Source: Flavobacterium frigidarium DSM 17623 (GTDB lineage Bacteria; Bacteroidota; Bacteroidia; Flavobacteriales; Flavobacteriaceae). From it: a stretch of 64,000 nt of DNA. Below are positions 48,909-57,654 of the stretch, piece by piece. The stretch covers positions 1 through 64,000 of the forward strand of contig NZ_AUDO01000013.1 of the NCBI RefSeq assembly GCF_000425505.1, written 5' to 3'. Below the pieces are notes generated by a model. The model searched no databases. It saw nothing but the letters and a program-made list of their open reading frames with translations, and was not told the DNA's origin. How positions within the stretch are numbered: position 1 is the stretch's first letter; the number at the start of each line of letters is the position of its first letter. Both the position numbers and the translations under genes were made by a program.

Positions 48909-50462
48909 ATGATAACAATAGCAAATCAATTCGGAATGAAAGAAGCTTTAACTCAATTGGGTATAAAGGAGATAAATGATGGTACATCAACAGGGTTACA
49001 AAACTTTTCTAGTGGTACTACCTTAGAAAGTTATTCTCCGGTAGATGGACAATTGATAGCAAAAGTTACCACATCAACAGCTGCAGATTACGATAAGGTG
49101 ATGGAGGCAGCAACAGCAGCTTTCAAAACATTTAGAACAATGCCAGCACCGCAACGTGGAGAAATTGTAAGGCAGTTTGGTGAAAAATTGCGTGAAAAGA
49201 AAGATGCATTAGGAAAACTAGTTTCTTATGAAATGGGTAAATCTTTGCAAGAAGGATATGGTGAAGTACAAGAAATGATCGATATCTGTGATTTTGCTGT
49301 AGGTTTATCACGTCAGTTGCACGGTTTGACAATGCATTCAGAAAGACCACAACATAGAATGTATGAGCAATATCACTCATTAGGCGTAGTGGGGATCATC
49401 TCTGCTTTCAATTTTCCAGTAGCAGTTTGGGCTTGGAATACTGCATTAGCGTGGATTTGCGGTGATGTTTGCGTTTGGAAACCCTCTGAAAAAACACCTT
49501 TATGTGGAATTGCATGTCAAAATATAATTGCTGAAGTAATTAAAGAAAATAACTTACCTGAAGGAATTTCTTGCTTAATTAACGGAGATTACAAAGTAGG
49601 AGAGATGATGACTGCTGACAAACGCATTCCCTTAATTTCGGCTACTGGTTCTACTCGAATGGGGAAAATTGTAGCGCAAACAGTAGCGGGACGATTAGGT
49701 AAATCATTATTAGAGTTAGGTGGAAACAATGCCATCATCGTTACTCCAGATGCTGATATTAAAATGACCGTTATTGGAGCTGTTTTTGGAGCAGTAGGAA
49801 CGGCAGGCCAACGTTGTACGTCAACACGTCGTTTAATTATTCATGAAAGTATTTATGATAAGGTAAGAGATGCAATAGTTGCTGCGTACCAACAATTAAA
49901 AATAGGAAATCCATTAGATGAAAATAATCACGTAGGGCCGCTTATCGATAAAGACGCTGTTGCAATGTATAGCAAAGCACTTGAAGATGTTATAGCACAA
50001 GGCGGGAAAATTCTTGTTGAAGGTGGTGTACTTGCTGGTGAAGGTTATGAAAGTGGTTGCTATGTGCAACCCGCAATCGCAGAAGCAGATAATTCTTTCA
50101 AAATAGTACAACATGAAACGTTTGCACCTGTTCTATACTTATTAAAATATACCGGATCTGTGGAGGATGCGCTTGATATTCAAAATGGTGTTGCTCAGGG
50201 ATTGTCTTCGGCAATTATGACAAACAATTTAAGAGAAGCAGAACACTTTTTATCAGTAGCTGGTTCTGATTGTGGAATTGCCAATGTTAATATTGGAACT
50301 TCTGGCGCAGAAATTGGTGGTGCCTTTGGAGGTGAAAAAGAAACAGGTGGTGGTAGAGAGTCAGGATCTGATGCTTGGAAAGTATACATGAGACGCCAGA
50401 CAAATACAATCAATTATGGTAGCAGTTTACCACTAGCACAAGGAATTAAATTTGATTTATAA
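48909..50462 (+). CDS. Aldehyde dehydrogenase, ALDH7 (alpha-aminoadipic semialdehyde)-like
   Basis: This NAD(P)-dependent enzyme oxidises aldehydes to acids and has 517 aa. The catalytic Cys303 is in GTAGQRCTSTRR, the general base Glu269 in LLELGGNNA, the cofactor loop SATGSTRMGK at 244-253 and ISAFNFPVAVWAWN at 164-177. The GQRCTSTRRL and GGEKETGGGRESGSDAWK stretches are typical of the ALDH7/AmaB group in lysine catabolism (2-aminoadipate semialdehyde). No lysine genes are adjacent, so the assignment rests on motifs. It is monocistronic and ends in a perfect palindrome terminator. Confidence 0.9.
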   Translation: MITIANQFGMKEALTQLGIKEINDGTSTGLQNFSSGTTLESYSPVDGQLIAKVTTSTAADYDKVMEAATAAFKTFRTMPAPQRGEIVRQFGEKLREKKDALGKLVSYEMGKSLQEGYGEVQEMIDICDFAVGLSRQLHGLTMHSERPQHRMYEQYHSLGVVGIISAFNFPVAVWAWNTALAWICGDVCVWKPSEKTPLCGIACQNIIAEVIKENNLPEGISCLINGDYKVGEMMTADKRIPLISATGSTRMGKIVAQTVAGRLGKSLLELGGNNAIIVTPDADIKMTVIGAVFGAVGTAGQRCTSTRRLIIHESIYDKVRDAIVAAYQQLKIGNPLDENNHVGPLIDKDAVAMYSKALEDVIAQGGKILVEGGVLAGEGYESGCYVQPAIAEADNSFKIVQHETFAPVLYLLKYTGSVEDALDIQNGVAQGLSSAIMTNNLREAEHFLSVAGSDCGIANVNIGTSGAEIGGAFGGEKETGGGRESGSDAWKVYMRRQTNTINYGSSLPLAQGIKFDL

Positions 50463-50490
50463 ATTTATAAGCATGATAATTACAGCATAA

Positions 50491-50524
50491 AAAAAACGGC
50501 AATTTGATCAAATTGCCGTTTTTT
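50491..50524. terminator. Bidirectional terminator, perfect 34-bp palindrome
   Basis: AAAAAACGGCAATTTGA and its exact complement meet at a central GATC with no unpaired loop bases. T runs lie in both directions. It lies between the convergent ALDH and beta-barrel genes. Confidence 0.9.
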
Positions 50525-50554
50525 ATTTATTTAAATTTATTTTATTCGAACAAA

Positions 50555-51055
50555 TTATAAGTTGAAAGAAGCTCCAACGTTAAAAGTAAACTGATTATTT
50601 AAATCATGTCCAAAGTCAGTGTCATTAGTATCGTATTTAGCAAGTGGTACGCCAGCTTCAGCAAATAAACCAAAACCATCAGTAAAGAAATAACGGAAAC
50701 CTAAATGTGCTCCAAAATTCTTTAAACCCAAATCTAAACCAGGGTAAACATCCATATTTGGCTCTAGTTGTAATACGCTGCCTAAGTTTGCATTAAATCG
50801 AGCTTTTAAATCAAATCGATCTCCAAAAGAAGGGTTGTTACCATTGATGTCATTATCAACAGATAATAAATAATTTGTAGTTAATCCTAATGACATGTTT
50901 TCTCCAATTCCAAAATCTGAAGAGATAAATATACCTGTTCCTCCATCTTGAGCAGAAAAACCAACTTGTCCTTTTACATCTCCTTTACCACTGAATGCTT
51001 GTGCATTAATTAAACCAACAGTGCATAGTAACACTAATGTAAATACCTTTTTCAT
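50555..51055 (-). CDS. Outer-membrane beta-barrel protein (small)
   Basis: This 166-aa protein has a signal peptide (MKKVFTLVLLCTVGLINAQA) and about eight amphipathic strands rich in Gly, Asp and aromatic residues. It ends FTFNVGASFNL, the usual barrel C-terminus. It resembles small OmpW/OmpX-sized barrels; function unknown. ATG 51055 is chosen because it starts a standard signal peptide and the -7 box at 51082-51089 covers the longer frame. It lies just after the metallophosphoesterase gene on the same strand but has its own promoter. Confidence 0.82.
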   Translation of the reverse strand: MKKVFTLVLLCTVGLINAQAFSGKGDVKGQVGFSAQDGGTGIFISSDFGIGENMSLGLTTNYLLSVDNDINGNNPSFGDRFDLKARFNANLGSVLQLEPNMDVYPGLDLGLKNFGAHLGFRYFFTDGFGLFAEAGVPLAKYDTNDTDFGHDLNNQFTFNVGASFNL

Positions 51056-51081
51056 AATTTTTAATTTTAATAAAACCGGCA

Positions 51082-51089
51082 CAAAACTA
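51082..51089 (-). promoter_or_regulatory. -7 element (TAGTTTTG) of the beta-barrel gene
   Basis: The minus strand reads TAGTTTTG, a TAnnTTTG match, 26 bp upstream of the chosen ATG and inside the longest possible frame. Confidence 0.45.
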
Positions 51090-51101
51090 CTCATTTATAA
51101 T

Positions 51102-51827
51102 TTAATTTCTACCCTTCTCGTCAAAATAGAGTTGGTTAAGCGGGTCACTCTGCCAGAATTCTTTACTATCAATATCCATAATGGTAAGGGGACCTTTAAA
51201 TGCCGCCCCAGTATCTACGTTCCATATACATGCTTTATTAACTGGAGTTGATTCAGCAATGCGGCTAACCGGAGTGTGTCCAATATAAACTTCATTATAT
51301 AATGTAAAACGCTTTGGATAAAACGGACTTTCTTTTTTAATCGCTGGGTCTAATGCAAGCGCAGTTTCCCATAAGGTGCGATCCCAGTAAAATAGTTTTG
51401 GATAAAATTCATGTTTCACACCATTCATATTTGTGAACCCTGCATGAACAAATAATCTGTTTTTATCGTCTAAATGATAATCCTGAAGTGAGAGTAAAAA
51501 TTCTACGTGCAATTGTTTTGTAGTCGTATCTACCTTTTCATAAGCGGTAACTGTGGCTTCACCTCCATGTTTGTACCACATCAAGTTATCACGACTTTCT
51601 TTTAACCAATGCAATAACAATTCATCATGATTTCCCCTGATGAAAATACAATCATTAGTAGTTTTTAAATTTATCAAATAATCAAGTACCTGCGGTGATT
51701 GGCTCCATCCATCAACGTAATCACCTAAAAAAATTAAATTATCTTGTGGAGTAACTTTGGCTCTTTCCATAATTTGGTGAAGTGCACGCAAGCCTCCATG
51801 TATATCACCTATAACTAATGTTCTCAT
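51102..51827 (-). CDS. Metallophosphoesterase, serine/threonine phosphatase-like
   Basis: This two-metal phosphatase has 241 aa. It has the PPP-family order GDIHG at 7-11, FLGDYVDGWS near 34-43 and IRGNHDELL near 65-73. VHAGF and YIGHTPV are later motifs with the metal histidines. It is small, like bacterial PrpA/ApaH relatives, and could act on phosphoproteins or dinucleotide polyphosphates. ATG 51827 is chosen over TTG 51842. It is cytosolic. A 506-bp gene-free region lies upstream. Confidence 0.9.
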   Translation of the reverse strand: MRTLVIGDIHGGLRALHQIMERAKVTPQDNLIFLGDYVDGWSQSPQVLDYLINLKTTNDCIFIRGNHDELLLHWLKESRDNLMWYKHGGEATVTAYEKVDTTTKQLHVEFLLSLQDYHLDDKNRLFVHAGFTNMNGVKHEFYPKLFYWDRTLWETALALDPAIKKESPFYPKRFTLYNEVYIGHTPVSRIAESTPVNKACIWNVDTGAAFKGPLTIMDIDSKEFWQSDPLNQLYFDEKGRN

Positions 51828-51842
51828 TTTATTTTGGGTCAA

Positions 51843-52348
51843 TCGGGATTATAATTAACAGTTTGGTTGCTGTTTTTCCAATCTATAAAATTAAGGAAAA
51901 GAGTTGGGAAGGAGGTTTATTTATTTTGTTTTTTACGCTAAAACTTCATAATTCGACTATTTCTTTAATCTATATCGATTGCATTTTAAATTAGAATTCA
52001 ATGACATGTAACAATTATTACTTTAAATTTTAATTATTGGAAAAAATATCTCAAAATTTTTTTTAATAAATGAGTTATAAAATTTCAATTAAAGATTACA
52101 AATAAAAACTACAATTTACCAGTGATAACAGTACGTCGCACTCAATATTTGAAAGCTAATAATGGTAAGAAAATAGCGAGTAATTTAACAAGTATTGAAA
52201 ATCACTGAATTAGGTGATTGTTTATTATATTAATTTTATTTAGTTTTACGGAAATATATAAAACTTTAAAAAATGAATACACTCATCGCTTTATCTCTGT
52301 TGATTATCAGAACGATATGTAGTTTTTTAAATGATCTTGTATCTTTTT
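51843..52348. other. Gene-free AT-rich region
   Basis: I see no gene, RNA, terminator or convincing promoter in this 506-bp spacer. A 30-codon frame from ATG 52273 has no support. The AT content is higher than in the flanking genes. The region lies downstream of the AlbA_2 gene and upstream of the metallophosphoesterase gene, both on the minus strand. Confidence 0.5.
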
Positions 52349-53497
52349 TCAATCTCCATTTTTAGTATCGTATTTCATTTTTCTTAAAATGCGTAATGCC
52401 TCTTTAAATAAAAGGTAAACGGCAGGGTACGCTTTTAATAATGGTTTAGAATGAACCAACTTCTCTTTTGCTTCAGCAAATCCATTCAAGTAACAAATCA
52501 TAAAAGTAGACGGAAGATTTTCTAAATCTTGATATTCTCTAGCCGTTAATGTATAGCTTTTCTCTAGCTTTTTTAATAAAGCAATATTTGAATTATAAAT
52601 GTGAAATAGCATTTTTCTACTATATCTAGGTGGTTCAAACAACATTTCATTCTCTATTTTATAATAGCCATTCTCATAAAAATAAATTGTTTGCTTTTCT
52701 AACGGATAGTAGGTTGTTTTGTCGTTTAACCCTAATGGAACATATTCAGTAATTGTAAACGTATTTTTATCATAAGTAATAGTCACAACATCTTGTGCAG
52801 AATAAAACAATTTTACTTGTTCATTTATTAATTCGATATCGACTCTTGATAAATAAGTTTTGTGATGCACATTTTTAGGAATTCCAGCCCAGCAGATAAT
52901 AAAAAGTTCTTTAAATACATGGTATTTTGGAGACATGTCCTTATGTCTAAAATTTATAAAATCAAATACGCTGTCTAATGTATTTTGGATACTATTGCGT
53001 GCACTATTTTCAATAGATGTAACGGTGCTAAGATTTTGATTGCTCTTTAAAACCTTGTCTGTAGTAGGGGTGGTATTCGAGCCAATTCTAATATAAACAC
53101 TTTGAGAAAGGATAGTATAAATAGATTTTTTAAAGTAGGAGGTGTGCTTTTTTGGTTTTATAGTAACAAGCCCTACAACCTTATGTTTAGGTAAGTTGGG
53201 AAAGGGAACATTTTCATACTGAATTTTTGGCGGATTTTCTAGATAGGCATTTACAAGATTTTGTATGCGACTGTCGTCAAAAAAATCGTCACCAACAATT
53301 TCGTTTTCGTGATCTTCCACACCTACGACTATAAAAGAATTATTGAAAGGATTAGAGTTAGATAAAGCGCAAATGTGCTTGAGAAATTTTGCTTTACCCT
53401 CTTTAGTATGCAGATTTAACTGTCGTTTTTTATCATAAAAGCTATTCTCATCATTGTGAGCAAGTAAGTTCTTAATAAGTAGCCGTTTATTAATCAT
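52349..53497 (-). CDS. AlbA_2 (Schlafen-like) domain protein
   Basis: This 382-aa cytosolic protein has an N-terminal AlbA_2 domain at about 10-145. It shows FLKHICALSNSNPFNNSFIVVGVEDHENEIVG and ends SVYIRIGSNTTP. This fold is a putative nucleic-acid-binding or ATP-binding module related to eukaryotic Schlafen. The rest, about 175-380, is unrecognised and contains a strand-rich part and basic helices (LRILRKMKYDTKNGD). AlbA_2 proteins act as regulators and in some defence systems. Here it stands alone with no defence partners. Confidence 0.82.
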   Translation of the reverse strand: MINKRLLIKNLLAHNDENSFYDKKRQLNLHTKEGKAKFLKHICALSNSNPFNNSFIVVGVEDHENEIVGDDFFDDSRIQNLVNAYLENPPKIQYENVPFPNLPKHKVVGLVTIKPKKHTSYFKKSIYTILSQSVYIRIGSNTTPTTDKVLKSNQNLSTVTSIENSARNSIQNTLDSVFDFINFRHKDMSPKYHVFKELFIICWAGIPKNVHHKTYLSRVDIELINEQVKLFYSAQDVVTITYDKNTFTITEYVPLGLNDKTTYYPLEKQTIYFYENGYYKIENEMLFEPPRYSRKMLFHIYNSNIALLKKLEKSYTLTAREYQDLENLPSTFMICYLNGFAEAKEKLVHSKPLLKAYPAVYLLFKEALRILRKMKYDTKNGD

Positions 53498-53627
53498 TGC
53501 AATTTATGATAGAAATTCATAAACATAAATATAAGCAAATCGATAGAGGTAAAGGCAGAATAAAAGGTTTTAAATGTTATCAATGAGTTATTTAAATCTC
53601 GATTTGTAATTATTAGAACATTGATAA

Positions 53628-53661
53628 TTTTTGGGTTATCGCACTAATGATAACCCAAAAA
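53628..53661. repeat. Perfect hairpin with reversed A/T polarity
   Basis: TTTTTGGGTTATC at 53628-53640 and GATAACCCAAAAA at 53649-53661 form a 13-bp stem with an 8-base loop, followed on the plus strand by further A. The T run precedes the stem rather than following it, so it is not a standard terminator on either strand. It lies just after the SDR stop codon. Confidence 0.6.
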
Positions 53662-53670
53662 AAAAGGTAT

Positions 53671-54423
53671 TTATGACTTGTTTACAATAGTCGACGATGC
53701 TTGTGCCGTACTCATTACTACAAGATCAGCGATGTTTATATGATAAGGACGAGAAACAACAAAATGGATAATATCTGCGATATCTTCTGCTTGAAGAGGT
53801 GTGAAGCCTTTGTATACATTTTCAGCTTTCTCAGTGTCACCTTTAAAACGAACAGCGCTAAATTCTGTTTCTACCATTCCAGGATGAATTGCCCCTACGC
53901 GAATACCAAAGGGATTTAAATCGATTCGCATCCCTTGATTCAAGGCGTCTACTGCATGTTTTGTAGCGCAATACACGTTTCCATTAGGGTAAACCTCTTT
54001 TGCGGCAGTGGAACCAATATTAATAATGTGGCCTGATTTTCGATCTTTCATTTGCGGAATAATTGCTTTAGAAACATATAGCAATCCCTTTACGTTGATG
54101 TCAATCATAGCATCCCAATCGTCAGTATTTCCGTTTTGAATAGGGTCTAATCCATGTGCATTACCTGCGTTATTTATTAGAACGTCAATAGTTGAAAAGG
54201 CTTCTGGTAAAGAAGCAATAGCTGCAAAAACAGCTTCTTTATCTCGAACGTCAAACTGTAATGTATGAACATCTGTGTAAGCAGATAGTTCTTTTTTTAA
54301 AATATCTAGGCGTTCTTTTCTTCTTCCGCATAGAATTATTTTATAGTTATTTTGTGCTAGAATTTTTGCGGTAGCTTCACCTATTCCGCTAGTAGCGCCG
54401 GTGATAAAAGCTGTTTTAGTCAT
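53671..54423 (-). CDS. SDR family NAD(P)-dependent oxidoreductase (YdfG-like)
   Basis: This classical short-chain dehydrogenase has 250 aa. The cofactor loop TGATSGIG is at 8-15, followed by CGRRKERL (Arg pair, suggesting NADPH). It has NNAG at 84-87 and the catalytic Ser138, Tyr151 and Lys155. HPGMVETEFSAVRFKGD near 180 is typical of the YdfG branch, which oxidises L-allo-threonine and 3-hydroxy acids in Escherichia coli. Substrate here is unproven. It follows the aldo/keto reductase gene by 55 bp on the same strand; both may be one operon. Confidence 0.92.
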   Translation of the reverse strand: MTKTAFITGATSGIGEATAKILAQNNYKIILCGRRKERLDILKKELSAYTDVHTLQFDVRDKEAVFAAIASLPEAFSTIDVLINNAGNAHGLDPIQNGNTDDWDAMIDINVKGLLYVSKAIIPQMKDRKSGHIINIGSTAAKEVYPNGNVYCATKHAVDALNQGMRIDLNPFGIRVGAIHPGMVETEFSAVRFKGDTEKAENVYKGFTPLQAEDIADIIHFVVSRPYHINIADLVVMSTAQASSTIVNKS

Positions 54424-54478
54424 GTTGTGGTGTGATTATTTGAGAATTAAAATAAATTCGTCTTGTGAAAAAAAATGT

Positions 54479-55351
54479 TTAGGGAACTTCATTTCCCATG
54501 CTTTCGCTCCATATTGCAAACCAGTCTTCTTTATCTAACGTTAATTCAACCGCTTTATGAAGTGATTGTATGCGGGCAATATTTACAGTACCGGCAATAG
54601 GAATAACATTTGCAGGATGTTGTAGAACCCAAGAAAGCAAAATAGTGTCTGAGCCTAAATGGTATTTAGAAACTAAATTGGCAAGGAGGTTTTTAAGACG
54701 ACGTGTTTGGGGAACATCAGCTCTAAATACAGATCCCAAGGGATTCCAAGACATGGGGCGAATGGTATGCAGTTGCATGTAATCAAAACTGCCGTCCATC
54801 ATGGGTTCGAAATTTGTTGCTGAAAATTGTACTTGATTATAGTTAACTGTTGTTTTTTGTCGAATCAATTCTGTTTGACTTGTCGTAAAATTTGAAAGAC
54901 CAAAATCGATTATTTTCCCTTCAGATTTTAATTGAGTAACAGCCTCTGCAATTTCGTCGGCCTGCATTAATGGGCTAGGTCTGTGTAGTAAAAAAACATC
55001 TAAATAATCAGTGTGCAAATTTTTTAATGATTGCTCTACTGACTCAATAATGTGCTTTTTCGAATAATCGTAATGCTTTATTGTATTGTTTCTGTTTTCA
55101 GAAATCATTTGGATTCCACATTTCGAAATTAACTGGATATTTTCTCTAGCTATTTTACTCGAATGGTAGGCCTTACCAAAATCGGTTTCTGTAGTGTATG
55201 ATCCGTAAATATCGGCATGATCAAAAGTTGTTATTTTATTTTCATAACATACGTGAATCATATTCTCCATCTCCTTCTGGTTGAGGTTTTTATCCCATAC
55301 ACCCCAATTCATAGTACCAGCAATTATGGGAGATAATGTTGTTTTTGTCAT
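54479..55351 (-). CDS. Aldo/keto reductase
   Basis: This NADPH-dependent carbonyl reductase has a TIM-barrel fold and 290 aa. The catalytic tetrad is visible: Asp44 and Tyr49 in FDHADIYGSY, Lys77 in LISKCG and His123 in LLHRPSP. IDFGLSNFTTSQ and ILLSWVLQHPANVIPIAGT follow as usual. It is close in pattern to the YdhF branch. It is probably transcribed with the downstream SDR gene. Substrate unknown. Confidence 0.93.
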   Translation of the reverse strand: MTKTTLSPIIAGTMNWGVWDKNLNQKEMENMIHVCYENKITTFDHADIYGSYTTETDFGKAYHSSKIARENIQLISKCGIQMISENRNNTIKHYDYSKKHIIESVEQSLKNLHTDYLDVFLLHRPSPLMQADEIAEAVTQLKSEGKIIDFGLSNFTTSQTELIRQKTTVNYNQVQFSATNFEPMMDGSFDYMQLHTIRPMSWNPLGSVFRADVPQTRRLKNLLANLVSKYHLGSDTILLSWVLQHPANVIPIAGTVNIARIQSLHKAVELTLDKEDWFAIWSESMGNEVP

Positions 55352-55563
55352 GTTTTTAGTTTTTTATATGAGATGGTTTTTTTACTTTTCCAAAGTATAT
55401 TTTTCAAAGTTCTTAAAAATATAAAAATAGTATCATAATTCATGCTTAAAATTAGATTATTGCGAGAAGTTTTAACCATTTTTTAACATCTTTCCTCTAA
55501 AAAAAAATTCAATTTGCACTACCAAAAGTGGGGCATTAAAATAAAGGTAATAAATACATCAAT

Positions 55564-56568
55564 ATGGAAGAGAATACATCGACTTTAGACATTAGAGCAA
55601 TCAATGAAAAAATAGAAAGAGAAAGTGCGTTTATCGATTTACTTTCAATGGAAATGAACAAAGTGATTGTGGGTCAGAAGCATATGGTTGAGCGATTATT
55701 AATTGGTTTATTAGGTCAAGGGCATATTCTATTAGAAGGAGTTCCTGGACTGGCAAAAACATTAGCGATTAATACATTGTCTCAAGCTATTCACGGTTCC
55801 TTCAGCCGAATTCAATTTACACCAGATTTATTGCCTGCCGATGTTGTAGGAACAATGATATACAACATTAAGGCAAATGAGTTTTCGATAAAAAAAGGAC
55901 CAATTTTTGCCAATTTTGTTCTTGCAGATGAGATTAACCGTGCTCCAGCTAAGGTGCAATCAGCACTTTTAGAGGCGATGCAGGAAAAGCAAGTGACTAT
56001 TGGGGATACTACTTTTAAATTAGAAAGACCATTCCTTGTACTAGCAACTCAAAACCCAGTTGAGCAAGAAGGTACTTATCAATTACCAGAAGCACAAGTT
56101 GACCGTTTTATGTTAAAAACAGTTATCGACTACCCTAAAATGGATGAGGAGCGTTTAGTAATTCGTCAAAATTTAAAAGGAAGTTACGAGAAGGTAAATC
56201 AAGTGGTTTCTGTGGAGCAGATTTTGCGTGCTCAAGAAGCGGTTCGTGAAGTGTATATGGACGAAAAAATAGAGAAATACATCTTAGATATCATTTTTGC
56301 TACTCGTTATCCTGAGAAATATAAATTAGCGGAGTTGAAACCATTAATCAGCTTTGGATCTTCTCCGCGTGGAAGTATCAACTTAGCTGTAGCGGCAAAA
56401 TGTTACGCTTTTATAAAACGTCGTGGTTATGTTATTCCTGAGGATGTACGTGCCGTTGTTCATGATGTGTTGCGTCACAGAATAGGAATTACATATGAAG
56501 CTGAAGCAGAGAATGTAACATCTGTAGATATTATCAATAAAATTGTAAACGAAGTAGAAGTACCTTAA
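55564..56568 (+). CDS. moxR: MoxR-type AAA+ ATPase
   Basis: This AAA+ chaperone-like ATPase of the MoxR family has 334 aa. It has Walker A GVPGLAKT at 59-66, Walker B FVLADEINRAP near 118-128, sensor FLVLATQNPVEQEGTYQLPEAQVDRF, and the C-terminal lid. MoxR proteins work with von Willebrand factor A proteins to activate or assemble partners. It opens the bat operon (DUF58, batA, batB, batC, batD), which in Bacteroides fragilis is linked to aerotolerance. A heptad-repeat spacer separates it from the next gene. Confidence 0.95.
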   Translation: MEENTSTLDIRAINEKIERESAFIDLLSMEMNKVIVGQKHMVERLLIGLLGQGHILLEGVPGLAKTLAINTLSQAIHGSFSRIQFTPDLLPADVVGTMIYNIKANEFSIKKGPIFANFVLADEINRAPAKVQSALLEAMQEKQVTIGDTTFKLERPFLVLATQNPVEQEGTYQLPEAQVDRFMLKTVIDYPKMDEERLVIRQNLKGSYEKVNQVVSVEQILRAQEAVREVYMDEKIEKYILDIIFATRYPEKYKLAELKPLISFGSSPRGSINLAVAAKCYAFIKRRGYVIPEDVRAVVHDVLRHRIGITYEAEAENVTSVDIINKIVNEVEVP

Positions 56569-56573
56569 AATTT

Positions 56574-56642
56574 GTTTAAGGTTTAAGGTTTCAAGTTGCT
56601 GTAGCAAAATATGAAAATCTTAAACTTTTTTAAACTTTAAAC
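56574..56642. repeat. TTTAAAG heptad repeat, spacer copy 5
   Basis: GTTTAAGGTTTAAGGTTTC on the left and CTTAAACTTTTTTAAACTTTAAAC on the right enclose a short loop. It fills the moxR-DUF58 spacer, about 30 kb from the suf copies. Confidence 0.6.
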
Positions 56643-56653
56643 AAATTAAATAA

Positions 56654-57517
56654 ATGGATACAAAAGATCTTTTAAAAAAAGTACGTAAAATAGAAATTAA
56701 GACCCGAAGATTGAGCGATCATATTTTTTCGGGAGAATACCATACGTCTTTTAAAGGGCGCGGGATGACTTTTAGTGAAGTGCGTCAATATCAATATGGA
56801 GATGATATTCGAAATATAGATTGGAATGTAACCGCGAGATACAACGAAGCCCACGTAAAAGTATTTGAAGAAGAGCGTGAATTGACCATGATGTTAATGG
56901 TTGATATTTCGGGTTCTGAAAGTTTTGGATCAAAAAATCAGTTTAAAAAAGATATCGTTACTGAAATTGCTGCAACAATGGCTTTTTCGGCTACACAGAA
57001 CAACGACAAAATTGGACTCATATTATTCTCAGATCAGATAGAATTGTATATTCCACCTAAAAAAGGACGTTCTCATGTGTTGCGTATCATTAGAGAATTA
57101 ATCGAATTTGAACCTAAAAGTCGCAAGACAGATTTAGGACAAGCGTTGAAATTTCTATCGAGCACGCAAAAGAAAAAAGCAATTGTATTTGTAATCTCTG
57201 ATTTTATGTGTGAAGGATATGATCAAACATTGAAAATCGCTGCAAAAAAGCATGATATCACAGGAATACGAGTATACGATATTAGAGAACAGAGCATACC
57301 AAATATTGGAATGGTTCCTATGCGAGATGCAGAATCTGGTGAAATTTCTTTAATCGATACAGGTTCTAAAACCGTGCGTTTTAATTATGAGAAACATTAT
57401 AACGAGAGACTAAATTACTTCAAAGAAACCTTTAGTAAGTCGGGATCTGGAGTAGTAAATACACGAGTAGATGAAAGTTATGTAACAAAATTGTTGGGTT
57501 ATTTTAAATCAAGATAA
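56654..57517 (+). CDS. DUF58 domain protein
   Basis: This 287-aa protein carries the DUF58 signature RGMTFSEVRQYQYGDDIR at 36-53 followed by NIDWNVTARYNEAHVKVFEEER. A vWA-like part has a MIDAS motif at Asp84-Ile-Ser86-Gly-Ser88. There is no membrane helix, so it is cytosolic. DUF58 proteins are constant partners of MoxR and link it to the membrane vWA proteins. It is the second gene of the operon, with 137 bp to the next gene. Confidence 0.95.
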   Translation: MDTKDLLKKVRKIEIKTRRLSDHIFSGEYHTSFKGRGMTFSEVRQYQYGDDIRNIDWNVTARYNEAHVKVFEEERELTMMLMVDISGSESFGSKNQFKKDIVTEIAATMAFSATQNNDKIGLILFSDQIELYIPPKKGRSHVLRIIRELIEFEPKSRKTDLGQALKFLSSTQKKKAIVFVISDFMCEGYDQTLKIAAKKHDITGIRVYDIREQSIPNIGMVPMRDAESGEISLIDTGSKTVRFNYEKHYNERLNYFKETFSKSGSGVVNTRVDESYVTKLLGYFKSR

Positions 57518-57654
57518 CGATGAGGACTTACAATTTTTACAACTAAAATGAATTGGAAATAATTAAAATTTTAGAGATTTATAAAAGCACAACTGCAGAG
57601 GAAACTTATATCAGTTAGACGCTAATCAAGGATCTAAAGTTTCATTAATTAAAT

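Noticed and set aside
52273..52365. 30-codon frame beginning MNTLIALSLLII in the empty region before the AlbA_2 gene end
   Set aside because: It is short, overlaps the end of the AlbA_2 gene on the other strand, and has no promoter or terminator. It could be a tiny membrane peptide but nothing supports it.
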